This document shows, one piece after another, positions 32,201 to 40,509 of a DNA stretch of 64,000 bases (position 1 is its first letter; each line of letters begins with the position of its first letter). Origin of the DNA: Tetramitus jugosus (Eukaryota > Heterolobosea > Eutetramitea > Acrasida > Vahlkampfiidae). The stretch spans positions 1 to 64,000 of the forward strand of contig OW569392.1 of the NCBI GenBank assembly GCA_937625935.1, written 5' to 3'. The notes beneath the pieces were generated by a model. That model saw only the letters and a list, made by a program, of their open reading frames with translations. It was not told where the DNA came from and did not search any database. Both the position numbers and the translations under genes were made by a program.

Positions 32201-32752
32201 CTTGTTCAAGAGAAACAGAACTGATTCATGACAGTTCTGAGCCACTGCATAGTGCAGTGGTGTCGAAGACAGAGAATCGAGCTCATCTACCGACATTTTG
32301 AGCGACAGCAAGAAATCCATGCACTGTGCCTTGTTTCTCTGTGCGCAAATGTGCAGGAGAGTGCAATTGGAGTTGTCCTTGTCCGTAATCTTACCCACCG
32401 AGGATTTGGAGAACAAATTGTTTTCACTACTGCACGCCTCAATGACGTGATTCAGTAACTGAAGTGACACAGCATCACTACCGTTTCTACAAGCAAACAA
32501 TAGTTTAGCATTCAGTGTGTCTTGCTTGTTCATGAGATCCAATAATTCTTCAAAGGATCGTTCGTCCTCAATCGTATTCAACTTGAGTGCAGCAGTCGAG
32601 TTGTTCTGAAACAGCATCTTTGACTCCAATTTCTGGTCCATCGTTGCAGTCCATTCCTGTACAACTTGGATGAATGGTTTACGCACAATGGATAAATTGT
32701 TCCTAACTGAGGCAGTGCTCACGGCAACAGTATTACTACTACTTGATACCAT
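29201..32752 (-). CDS. Ankyrin-Cache-HAMP-cyclase receptor with degenerate cyclase, 1183 aa
   Basis: Ankyrin-type repeats cover residues about 90-400 (NCTLLHICAQ, STPLHYAVAQN, GDTPLLLAVKN). A first membrane segment follows at 422-452, then a region of about 320 residues on the other side of the membrane resembling a Cache sensor, a second membrane segment at 772-800, a HAMP-like linker and a class III cyclase domain at about 930-1110. In family members two Asp residues bind the catalytic metals. Here the aligned positions appear to be Asn943 (VMTVNFDD) and His987 (SHTHSHAV), and the Asn/Arg pair that stabilises the transition state is also not conserved (GRAAAESDTACHL). The protein is probably a pseudo-cyclase signalling scaffold or a subunit needing a partner. 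The frame is complete. Confidence 0.8.
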   Translation of the reverse strand: MVSSSSNTVAVSTASVRNNLSIVRKPFIQVVQEWTATMDQKLESKMLFQNNSTAALKLNTIEDERSFEELLDLMNKQDTLNAKLLFACRNGSDAVSLQLLNHVIEACSSENNLFSKSSVGKITDKDNSNCTLLHICAQRNKAQCMDFLLSLKMSVDELDSLSSTPLHYAVAQNCHESVLFLLNKGANINAKDSYSKFPLLIALKHKHYALAELMSSFRPDVHLRLSKGNTILHVMAEEGDLTAVKFLVEKLNASPLRKNNDEENVLYNALPHFEIVQYLAVQFSQRGLDRILCNTNTSGKNIWHKCGADGHIDNVLLLFRCMNLRDFSQRQIEALLNTMDKMGDTPLLLAVKNCRKELVRFLVECVEVELNEGDSSGMTALQTVVNLSDKDMINTLSKAGASLKPVNRHDEESEKSNCFTFLSSMTTTLVLLFSLISIICIISMTGISLGFYGKTLKEETKRERAESFREVFQYLSSQVSQHTTLCLSAISAFQTRVIDPTGSLRNAQEFGFGLLRATYNQSDITIDVFVGSHTGDQVGIIAPYHAPVDIYTLYANQSLFERHFVPSLWDQDLREILNSSTVSYSTASEFDKFGLFYQVANDSLAPAWTPSYAQLSFPGSLFISFMTSVRDPTTNQMQLFLGSDISTEAISLFLKQKSIEWSSEIVIIERSTGHLISTSDPKFLVYTNDGSTIKRLDGNTGENELIKKMLSYSRSKYGHQLEKMGSTAYGMFEYQQRYYLLNIGELKDQYGLDWLILQALPRDLFFRDFKIDVGILVGLTFVLLILGVVVSLVASFCFMAPLKRLSALAETIKLLQLDEVERKLARDRSFFSEIRSLQNSFSSMSTRLKQFRQFIPEHILAVIETEVAHKEILKRETLSASIKKSSTKDSSLKKGEVELNTISDSCSDTRISSSQANYHSKGLVTNALTSGLVSGTVSVMTVNFDDLADILESYSSADVYDSMNGLLTAIKDKVRESNAQLVSHTHSHAVIAWNTLIAQSDHRIRAVRTALGCQRAVLGLQEIWRLKGLPLLDIQIGLSSGPSFYGNIGSEATKIFTVVGRAAAESDTACHLNETWGTRIMVTHDVYQTMKDSFYLRPIETSNDLSIYELGEARNTDEWAQELSQDVAKENDTWFEYSRAFNCFERRDYKQALTIFSNYLAQYPYDVVAQKMVDKSREKLQVE

Positions 32753-34078
32753 GGTGACAAGTGGTGTGGCTTGGGTGTTACTGCTTTGTTTGTGTCACAA
32801 AATCTTCCCCGGTTACCCTATGACAAGTCACTAACGTGCGGATGACACATAACGACCGATAAGCTACTGAGAAACATACTTCCTCTCCGGCGTACAAAAC
32901 ATCCATCAATCACGAATATTCTCAATTCGCGTGCGCTGCCCAAAGATGATCGCCGGCGTTATTCCAAATAAAAAACCACTTCAAATCGCGTATCAAAACA
33001 GTCAGGTTTTTCAACTAAACAGGATAAAGTCCCTGTTTGTTGCTGTCATGGATGATGACTCTAATCTCTAAGTGATCCAACCATATGACCATTTTGATGT
33101 CAGGTGCGTTGGCGATGCTTGAGACCAAAGCGAAGGATTCGTTCGCTCTCTACTCATGTGAATACTTTTTCGCCTTTGATGTCGGTGACTTCGAAGGGTC
33201 AACATCAAAGGCGGTGTGATGAAAAAGGGCAAACGTTCAAGTTGACTAACAAAGTTGTCTGTGAACCAAAGACTAATCTATCCTCGTCAGCCTCTGCTTC
33301 TCCACTCTGTTCACTGCACCTCGCCGTCCACCGCAAATCGAAAAAAGCAAGTTGCATGTTTCTACGACACTTCAATCGAAATTGCATAGTCAACCCATCA
33401 ATAGTTATCACCACACAGAAATCAAATTTCTTTACAACAGATTCGAAGCTTTCCTCGTTTCGTGCTGCACCTCAAGTCTAATTGCATTCAACTCAGACAT
33501 GAACAGTAGCTCCACTGCAAACGTCTTTGGGCTGATGAACAGTATCTTTCTCATCCTTCATCTACAAATAAACGCTGAAAAACGCAAAAAAACACAAACC
33601 AGAAAAAAAACGTCACACTTTTTGGAAAATTGCTATAGCACACATTTTCGCGAATGGTTTTCAATGACATGAGTGAGATACATCCTTAAGTAGGAACTAA
33701 TAGTGCATTGCGTAATCTCCGACGATAGAGTCCACGAGCTGAATTGCAAGATTCACCGATTGAGGATCACCCGTTGTCACAAACTGTGCCTGGATGATTC
33801 ATCAATCGTATCACTCCACCCTGCCGTAAACATCACCCACAATGGCAGTATTTTTCGACAAAGCAACAACTGCTACTCTCTCGTCCACCACACCAAAATT
33901 ATCATCTGGAGATTCACCATTTAGTCAATGGTCGATCCAATTGAATCTCTTTACTGTCACACTTGAACCCAACAGTTTCTTCTTCCTATAGGGAAATTCC
34001 TTGGAAAAGGGAAATTCAAACACAAACCTACACAGAGCTACCTCGCCCAACAACAACAACAACCAATCTGTCTCTCAT
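32753..34078. other. Intergenic region containing a repeat fragment
   Basis: No intact gene is present. A repeat copy occupies about 33434-33634 and is described separately. A pyrimidine-rich TTCTTCTTCCTATAG at 33977-33991 looks like a splice acceptor just before the next gene, so that gene may have an unrecognised 5' exon here. Confidence 0.5.
33434..33634. repeat. Dispersed repeat M, copy 1 (partial)
   Basis: About 200 bp align closely with 59239-59470, ending at the same point (...TTTTTGGAAAATTGCT). A block of about 30 bp near the middle is absent here. Only the right terminal repeat is present. Confidence 0.85.
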
Positions 34079-35326
34079 ATGAACCAAAGACCCATCTCAA
34101 AAATGCAATTGTCCCAACACAAATTGATTGTTGGAATTGTAATCATCCTCCTTTTTCTATTCATTTATTATCTTGTTCCATTGGGAAAGGTTGGAGAAGA
34201 TTTCTCATCATCACCATCAGCATCATCACGAACATTGGCAGAACAAGAAGATGCACCGGTTATTCATCCAGTATTGAACCAACATCATGATGTATTGTTC
34301 GAAAAGGAGATTTCACTTGATTTGTTGGGTAAAGTCACAACAGAGCACTCAACAGTGGTTGGTACACCATTGTTTAACACTCGACATGAACTAAGAAGAA
34401 TGTTTGATGAATTTATAAACGTGTACAAACGATTTCCAAGGACCAAGGCCATGTTGGGTGACGATGTGGATGGTAGTGGTGGAATGACTGTTCCTCACAT
34501 CTTTGCAACATGGGCAGTGGTAAAGAAACTCAAACCGAGAATGGTCATTGAGTCTGGAGTGTTCAGGGGTGTGAGTACTTGGATCATTGCTGAGGCATTG
34601 GAACCTGGAAGTAGGCTCGTATCCTTGGATCCCCATAGTACGAATGTGAAGAGAGAGGACAAGGGTATTACTCAAATATTTCTGACCAATTCACAGTTCA
34701 AGGACTTTGACAACCTTCCAGAATGGATCTTCTATGAAGATACAACAGAAAGTAATCCTACTATCCACAAGGATGCAAAAAGAGTTCCAGCTGATCAAAT
34801 CCTTGCATTTATGGATGACCATCAATCTGCCTCAAAGAGAGTGTGGCAAGGATTGTATCGATACAACATTAAGCATTACATATTTGAGGATAATTATCCA
34901 GCGTTCTCTGGAGACAATTATTCATTTAATTGGATCTTCCACAGACATTGGCCAAAGTTTGACAGTAGTTTTGGTTCAGACTCTAAGTTTGTTAAAGGAG
35001 GAGATGCACTATCAATCTTGGAAGTGCCAGATGACTTTGGTCGCACTCAGGTAAAAAGGAGGTGGGATGAGCATTTGAGTGCATACTACTTCTGGAAAAA
35101 CATGTTGCAGACATATCAAGAAATACCACCACTATGCGATAAAGTGTTCGAATCTGCAAGATCTATGAGCATGAGGGAAAAGCACGAAGAGCTTTCAAAC
35201 GTTCAACCATTGTTTACCAATGAAGAGATTGCAAAGAAGTATCCAGAGCTGTTGGAAGAACCTCTGACATATACTTACTTGTGCTATGTCAAAGTCAAAG
35301 ATGGTATTAATAGCAGAGCGGATTAG
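34079..35326 (+). CDS. Type II membrane protein with SAM-dependent methyltransferase-like fold, 415 aa
   Basis: The start is the first ATG, 34079; an Asn-rich extension lies upstream in frame after a TATAG acceptor-like site. A signal anchor at residues 17-36 (IVGIVIILLFLFIYYLVPLG) is followed by a Ser-rich stem. The lumenal domain contains MVIESGVFRGVSTWIIAEAL, a glycine-rich nucleotide loop of the class I methyltransferase type, then SRLVSLDPH with an acidic residue after strand two, and IFEDNYP later. The layout resembles cephalosporin-hydroxylase-like or sugar O-methyltransferase-like proteins. The substrate is unknown. With the protein at 25508 it gives two lumenal methyltransferase-like enzymes in 10 kb. 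Confidence 0.55.
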   Translation: MNQRPISKMQLSQHKLIVGIVIILLFLFIYYLVPLGKVGEDFSSSPSASSRTLAEQEDAPVIHPVLNQHHDVLFEKEISLDLLGKVTTEHSTVVGTPLFNTRHELRRMFDEFINVYKRFPRTKAMLGDDVDGSGGMTVPHIFATWAVVKKLKPRMVIESGVFRGVSTWIIAEALEPGSRLVSLDPHSTNVKREDKGITQIFLTNSQFKDFDNLPEWIFYEDTTESNPTIHKDAKRVPADQILAFMDDHQSASKRVWQGLYRYNIKHYIFEDNYPAFSGDNYSFNWIFHRHWPKFDSSFGSDSKFVKGGDALSILEVPDDFGRTQVKRRWDEHLSAYYFWKNMLQTYQEIPPLCDKVFESARSMSMREKHEELSNVQPLFTNEEIAKKYPELLEEPLTYTYLCYVKVKDGINSRAD

Positions 35327-35673
35327 TCTCTTGTTGGTCTTGGCCTGGCTTTGTTTTAATACAATATCAAGAAACAGAGTATTGCAAGTTACCAATCTTT
35401 GACCTAGTTGCCCCGGAAGTAGAGACAAATGTTGTCATATGCAGATAGTAAGTTCTTCGTTTGTCTGTCTGGTGTTATGTCTTCCAATATCGATGTAACT
35501 AGGTCAAATTTTGTTTTATACTTTGCCATTTCAACTCCTCAAACAAAGCCATCATAACGCTAACTGACAAGAGAGGAAAGAGTAATAAAGAGCGACTGTG
35601 CGTTGCATTCACAAAGCATTGCAAAGACTTAAAGACTTGATGGTTGTTGGTGACTTGAGACTGAGATTCGGCT
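35327..35673. other. Intergenic region between convergent genes
   Basis: Short spacer of about 350 bp between two convergent stop codons. Nothing else is recognised. Confidence 0.5.
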
Positions 35674-37992
35674 CTAGATCTTAACTGGGTAAGAGGAGAA
35701 CTTTTGGCGTTTTCGAGAGGAGACACGTTGGACAGTTGTAGGCGTGCGTATTTGTTCCACGTTTGGTTTCTTCTCTCCTTCTTCTTCCCTGAGTATGTGC
35801 TCAACTTTGTCATAAGCTCGCTTGCCAGTGTATCGCTTGATCATAAAACTTCGACCTTTGTTGATGTCCCTCCAGAATATCTTTACCATTCCGCGTACTG
35901 AAGGATTTGAAAATACTTCGTTTTCCATTGCTTCTTTGATAATGGCAGATGGTTCAGTGTCGAACGCAGATAAAACAACCCTACTTGCGACATCATACTT
36001 TCCATGCACTTTGTGCGATACTTTTTGAACAAACTCTACGGTATAATTGACAGCAGAGAGGACATCGTACACTCGAGAGACAGTGTGAAGCTGACCTGAG
36101 GCTGCTCCTTGTTTGATGAACCCTTGAACTCCTCCAGGTACTGTTATTCCTTCATAGTTGTATCCCAATTGTTCAATCAACATCTTGAATTCATATTCTC
36201 GGTCCATGATTTCGATCAAGCGTTGTGCAGCATCACGGGTTTCGAGAAACAATTTCAGGACATCACGTGTCATTTTAGGCAGTTCATCATCCAATGAATA
36301 CTTTCCATTGCTTCTTTCTTGAACACTTGTTCTCAATTGTTGCCATTTCAATGTCTCTTGGATCAATTGTTGCACATCTCTGGATACCTTTTCCCCAATT
36401 GAATCCAATGTGTGACCCCAAGAGCCATCGATGACTTCACAGTACTTGCGATAAAGCGTGTTCAATTCTGAAGGAGTTGATTTTCTATTCACAACTTCTT
36501 CAAACTTATTGATACAAGTGCGTTTGTATGTCCATGCACTTGAGATAAAAAAGGCATGGATCACCAAGTGAGGATACTTCAGATATGCTTCATCCAATCC
36601 ATAACTAACCGATGATGCAATGACTAAAATTTCATTGACACTTGTCAATTCGTTGTCATTGATAGAGGGGGAAATCATTTGGAGGCCACACTCCACGAGC
36701 TGAGCAGCACTTGTGAGATAATCATTTTGATGATGATCCACAATCATTCCAATATCTTCCTCCAAGTAACCATTGTTCAATAAATATGTCGTCAATAAGC
36801 GCAACCATCGTGTTCGATTCTCCAAAAAAATATTGTACTTCGTTTGACCGTTTGTTCTAACAGCTCTTTTATACTGAGCCAATTTATCCAATCCCTTTTG
36901 ATAATTGCCATTACCCAACATAAAAACAACTTCTGCCCAAAGCACATCATTATGCTTTGAACGCCGATGTACAAAGACGAATGACCCTAACACTGTTTCT
37001 GGCACACCATAAGTGTTTCTCAACATTGGGAGCGAGATGAACTTGTATCGGAGGCAGTAGTCGCAAAATGAAAACAAGCTCCGGCGGAGAGGCACGTACC
37101 CTTGAGTGTCACATATGGAACACTTGGACTCCCCTCTTTCTAACATGCAGCAACCCTCGATGGGTGGAAAATAGCTTTCACAGGCGTCAGTAACTAGCAT
37201 TTCCTTCCCGATTCGTCTGTAGAATTTATGATTGGAAGCACGTTCATCTTTCTCAATTTTGACTAATCGATTCAATTTCTCCATCCAGAATGCACTTCCC
37301 TCCTCAAACACCAATCTGAACCAGTTTTTGCACACTAGACGATTGCTCTTGATGTTTCTCGAGTTCAAAAATGAGAAAATATTGTACATGATCTCGTCAG
37401 GTATCCATTGAGTCTCACCAACGATTGGAGCTCTAGAGCTATACTCTTGATTGTGTTCCTCCTCACCAATTATTGGTACATTAAAGCTGCTCCCTCCATA
37501 TTGTTCATTTTCTGGAGATGATTCATCCGATGATGATGAATTGTCATCAGATGACGACGATTCAGAATCAGAATCACTAGATGATGATGAGTCATCACTT
37601 TCTTCGTCAGATGATGATGAATCATCGTCAGAAGAGTCATCAGAGGATAATTCCTTGTCTCTCTCCACAGTGGAGACTGTGCGTTCGTCGTCCAACATGT
37701 GGTGGGAAATTGGGTTTATTGGTGCCTTGTCCCCGTTCTTTCTCAACTTGGAAATGGAAGCCAATGGCAATTCAAAAAATAATTGGAACGTTGTCACCCC
37801 CTTTGACGCCAAATTTCCTGATTGGAGTTTTTGCCACAGCCAACGAGCGTGGTGTTTCGAAACAATGCATTGATGTGGTTTCAATGTATTCTGTCTCAAA
37901 ATTTCGTAAAGCCTCTTCTTCTTCTTGTTGTTGTAAATGTCGTAGTTGAGGAACTTGAAGTTGGATTGCGATACTTTGGCGCTGTTATCCAT
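35674..37992 (-). CDS. F-box protein with acidic Ser/Asp tract, 772 aa
   Basis: ATG at 37992. Residues about 1-95 are basic; about 105-165 form an acidic run of SSDDSSDDDSSSSDEE-like repeats, a likely phosphoserine or histone-binding tract. An F-box follows at about 200-245 (WIPDEIMYNIFSFLNSRNI, VCKNWFRLV). A Cys-rich cluster at about 280-320 (CCMLERGESKCSICDTQG, FCDYCLRYK) could bind zinc. The rest is an alpha-helical region with no recognised domain, ending in a basic tail. F-box proteins recruit substrates to SCF ubiquitin ligases; the long helical part would be the substrate-binding side. Complete and uninterrupted. Confidence 0.75.
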   Translation of the reverse strand: MDNSAKVSQSNFKFLNYDIYNNKKKKRLYEILRQNTLKPHQCIVSKHHARWLWQKLQSGNLASKGVTTFQLFFELPLASISKLRKNGDKAPINPISHHMLDDERTVSTVERDKELSSDDSSDDDSSSSDEESDDSSSSSDSDSESSSSDDNSSSSDESSPENEQYGGSSFNVPIIGEEEHNQEYSSRAPIVGETQWIPDEIMYNIFSFLNSRNIKSNRLVCKNWFRLVFEEGSAFWMEKLNRLVKIEKDERASNHKFYRRIGKEMLVTDACESYFPPIEGCCMLERGESKCSICDTQGYVPLRRSLFSFCDYCLRYKFISLPMLRNTYGVPETVLGSFVFVHRRSKHNDVLWAEVVFMLGNGNYQKGLDKLAQYKRAVRTNGQTKYNIFLENRTRWLRLLTTYLLNNGYLEEDIGMIVDHHQNDYLTSAAQLVECGLQMISPSINDNELTSVNEILVIASSVSYGLDEAYLKYPHLVIHAFFISSAWTYKRTCINKFEEVVNRKSTPSELNTLYRKYCEVIDGSWGHTLDSIGEKVSRDVQQLIQETLKWQQLRTSVQERSNGKYSLDDELPKMTRDVLKLFLETRDAAQRLIEIMDREYEFKMLIEQLGYNYEGITVPGGVQGFIKQGAASGQLHTVSRVYDVLSAVNYTVEFVQKVSHKVHGKYDVASRVVLSAFDTEPSAIIKEAMENEVFSNPSVRGMVKIFWRDINKGRSFMIKRYTGKRAYDKVEHILREEEGEKKPNVEQIRTPTTVQRVSSRKRQKFSSYPVKI

Positions 37993-38028
37993 TCGTTGTT
38001 CTAGTTCTATAGCTATCTTTGGTTCATC

Positions 38029-38784
38029 CTAGATCAAAGTGACAACCAGTAAGCAAGAATTGGGAAAACAATCTAATCTCGAGTGCCATAAGGTCTCTTT
38101 GAACAGAATCTGATCTCTGGAATCAAAGTGCAACCTGTACACTAAGGTTCTGTATTGATAAAATAGAGTTGATTCTTTCACGTATGTATTAAATAGATAT
38201 AAATCAGAACGATTCACTGAAATATAATTCGAGATTGATGTGATGTATCCATCTGATTTGGAATCAATAGTTGTTAGCGTCATACGACTCCATGTTCGTG
38301 TAGCAAATTCAAATGAGAATAGATTGTGTTGGCAACCGCCTAATACAATGATAGTACTATCTTTGTTCAATACTGAACTATGAGAGTACACATCATAGTT
38401 CTTCTCCTTCAACTTTTCCCACTTTTGACAAAAGACATGGTATCTGACCGTAGGTGACGGTTGACGATTCCGATTACAATATCCTCCAATGAGATACATC
38501 CACTTGTTATCTACAAAATGGGCAGTATGTTGAGTTGTTTTGTAGTGTGGTTTCAACGATGTCAAGAGGTCATTTTTCAGAGCGCGGAGAACTGAAGTGC
38601 TGCCCAAAACTGGCGTAAATCGGTGTGTCTGAAAATCAAACAGGAAAAAATCGGCCGTTGGTTCTTCGGTCTTGTGTCTCTTGCCTCCATAAAAGATGAC
38701 TTGTTGGGAAACAGGGAGACTCATGACTGAGCAGTGCTTGTTCAATGACACTGTTTTGTCATCGCACACAAGAGCACAAATCAT
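38029..38784 (-). CDS. Kelch-like beta-propeller protein, 251 aa
   Basis: ATG at 38784. Kelch-type features recur: QQVIFYGGKRH, KWMYLIGGYCNRN and STIIVLGGCQHN, each a hydrophobic strand ending in double glycine, followed by a conserved aromatic (FQTHRF, RTWSRM). About four blades fit in 250 residues, fewer than a closed propeller needs, so it is either partial or dimerises. It is divergent from its right-hand neighbours; its start is 36 bp from the F-box gene's. No catalytic motif is seen. Confidence 0.6.
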   Translation of the reverse strand: MICALVCDDKTVSLNKHCSVMSLPVSQQVIFYGGKRHKTEEPTADFFLFDFQTHRFTPVLGSTSVLRALKNDLLTSLKPHYKTTQHTAHFVDNKWMYLIGGYCNRNRQPSPTVRYHVFCQKWEKLKEKNYDVYSHSSVLNKDSTIIVLGGCQHNLFSFEFATRTWSRMTLTTIDSKSDGYITSISNYISVNRSDLYLFNTYVKESTLFYQYRTLVYRLHFDSRDQILFKETLWHSRLDCFPNSCLLVVTLI

Positions 38785-38815
38785 GATATCTTTTTTGCCT
38801 GTTGAGCGGATAATT

Positions 38816-38984
38816 GTGACAACTTCCCAAAAAGCGCAGAAATAGATGCTCCAAAAAGCTGTAAATCACCGTTAAATTAGGTTTTGGAGCTCCAATTTCT
38901 AGTTGAATTTCCTAGCACACCCTCTTCATCTTCGATAGAGTGAGAAACAAGGGAATGTATTCAATTCCTTTCTTCAACAGTTGG
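38816..38984. repeat. Dispersed repeat M, copy 3, internally rearranged
   Basis: Positions 38848-38911 match 58945-59000 in direct orientation (GTAAATCACCGTTAAAT...). Positions 38921-38984 match about 59032-59098 in inverted orientation. Relative to the complete element at 58887-59470, this copy has lost its ends and has had an internal piece flipped. Confidence 0.75.
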
Positions 38985-39628
38985 ACAGCTTCTTCATCAG
39001 AAGTCTAAAACTCCCGAATAATTTCTAACTGTTTGCCCAGTCGTAAAAACTGAAACATTTAAGTGCACATGTGGTGTCTCCCACACTAGAAATCATTTTG
39101 TCCACGGGACTGTCGTGTACACGCAACACATTGTACTAGAAGAACAGGGAGACAAATGCAAAATAATCAACACTTACTCTACTTCATAATAAGATGTGAG
39201 CGGTCGCAGTATCGCGGCATACCTGGAGCATTTTATTAGCATACCAATCTGCTCAAAACATTTCATCTTTCTCATTTAAACACAAGGCTTTATCACTTTT
39301 GGTGAAAGATATGAAGATTTGCTCTAAGAAGTTCATTTTCTGACTGCCGTACTTGAACCACGCTACTCTTTAGTTACATTCACTAAAGATTTGCTGCAAC
39401 ACTAACTCGGCGAAAAATGCACAAACATAAACATCTTCCGGTTCAGTCAGACCAATAACAAAGTCCGTTCCTGAAACTTTTTGGCCGTCGAAGTCGGTGT
39501 TTTGCGGTATGGCTAAAAAAAAGCGCGAGAATTGCGCAGCAATTCGTTGTATAAATCTGTGATCTGTGTCACAGTTCATCCTCTTCAACACACAACAACA
39601 ACAACACAAAAAACCAATTAACGAAGCA
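38985..39628. other. Intergenic region
   Basis: No gene is recognised; the open minus frame at 39370-39663 overlaps the dehydrogenase gene and looks like a shadow. The dehydrogenase promoter should lie in the last 200 bp. Confidence 0.4.
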
Positions 39629-40351
39629 ATGACAAAGTTAGCACTAGTAACTGGAGGAAACAAAGGTATTGGATACGAAGTTAGTCTCCTATTGTCTCGT
39701 ACACATGGATTCCATGTCTTGGTAGGAGCAAGAAAGCCACAAGGAGAACAGGCAGCAACTTCTATTAGAGAGCAGGGAGGCTCAGCAGAATTCGTTCAAC
39801 TCGATGTCACTGATGACACTCAAATCGAAACCCTGAGAGATTACATTGCAGACAAGTATGGAAAATTGGATGTACTCATCAACAATGCTGGTATTACCAG
39901 TGGTAATAGTGATCAATCGAAAAATTTGAGAGAAAAGTTCCACAATGTCTTCAACACTAATGTATTTGGACCGGCTGTTCTCATTGAGACTCTATCTGAT
40001 TTATTAACAAAGTCTGAACATCCAAGAATTGTCAATGTCTCTTCAGGATTGGGCTCCTTAACGGCTGGTTCCACTCCAAATTCTGAATTTTATTCCGTTA
40101 AAATTCCAGATTACAATGCGTCCAAGTCTGCGTTGAACGCATTAACTGTAGTATATGCTTATCAATTGGAAAAGAAGGGTATCAAGGTGAATAGTGTTGA
40201 TCCTGGCTTCACTGCCACAGATTTGAATGGTCATCAAGGTTATAGAAAAGTGCAAGATGCTGCCGAGAGTGTAATCACAGCTGTATTAATTGGAGATGAT
40301 GGACCAAGTGGAAAATTCTTTGCCATAGATGGATCTACTCTTCCATGGTAA
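39629..40351 (+). CDS. Short-chain dehydrogenase, carbonyl-reductase-like, 240 aa
   Basis: The ATG at 39629 begins MTKLALVTGGNKGIGYEV, the TGxxxGIG nucleotide loop at the expected position; upstream the frame opens only with a GTG. DVLINNAG, IVNVSSGLGSL and YNASKSALN (Tyr-x3-Lys) supply the standard NNAG, Ser and Tyr-Lys active site. The length equals a compact SDR. Carbonyl-reductase-like SDRs reduce carbonyls using NADPH. The LVGARKP arginine after strand two favours NADPH over NADH. Confidence 0.85.
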   Translation: MTKLALVTGGNKGIGYEVSLLLSRTHGFHVLVGARKPQGEQAATSIREQGGSAEFVQLDVTDDTQIETLRDYIADKYGKLDVLINNAGITSGNSDQSKNLREKFHNVFNTNVFGPAVLIETLSDLLTKSEHPRIVNVSSGLGSLTAGSTPNSEFYSVKIPDYNASKSALNALTVVYAYQLEKKGIKVNSVDPGFTATDLNGHQGYRKVQDAAESVITAVLIGDDGPSGKFFAIDGSTLPW

Positions 40352-40509
40352 ACAATAAACTTTTATGTAAAATTGCCAAAGCCCAATTTAAGTTGGTAAC
40401 TTCCAGTTCTCTGATCACAAAGTTTTGTCGATTCTCGAAATCTACACTCCTTCCTTGACAAATCTCTGAATAGTTTGCAGAAGAGTGAATACTTCCTCTT
40501 GATACATTT

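Noticed and set aside
33104-33672. Two overlapping + frames
   Set aside because: They overlap repeat M copy 1 and have no domain, so they are read as repeat-derived.
39370-39663. Cys-rich minus frame at the start of the dehydrogenase gene
   Set aside because: It is antisense to the well-supported SDR and its Cys run comes from an ACAACA repeat in the leader.
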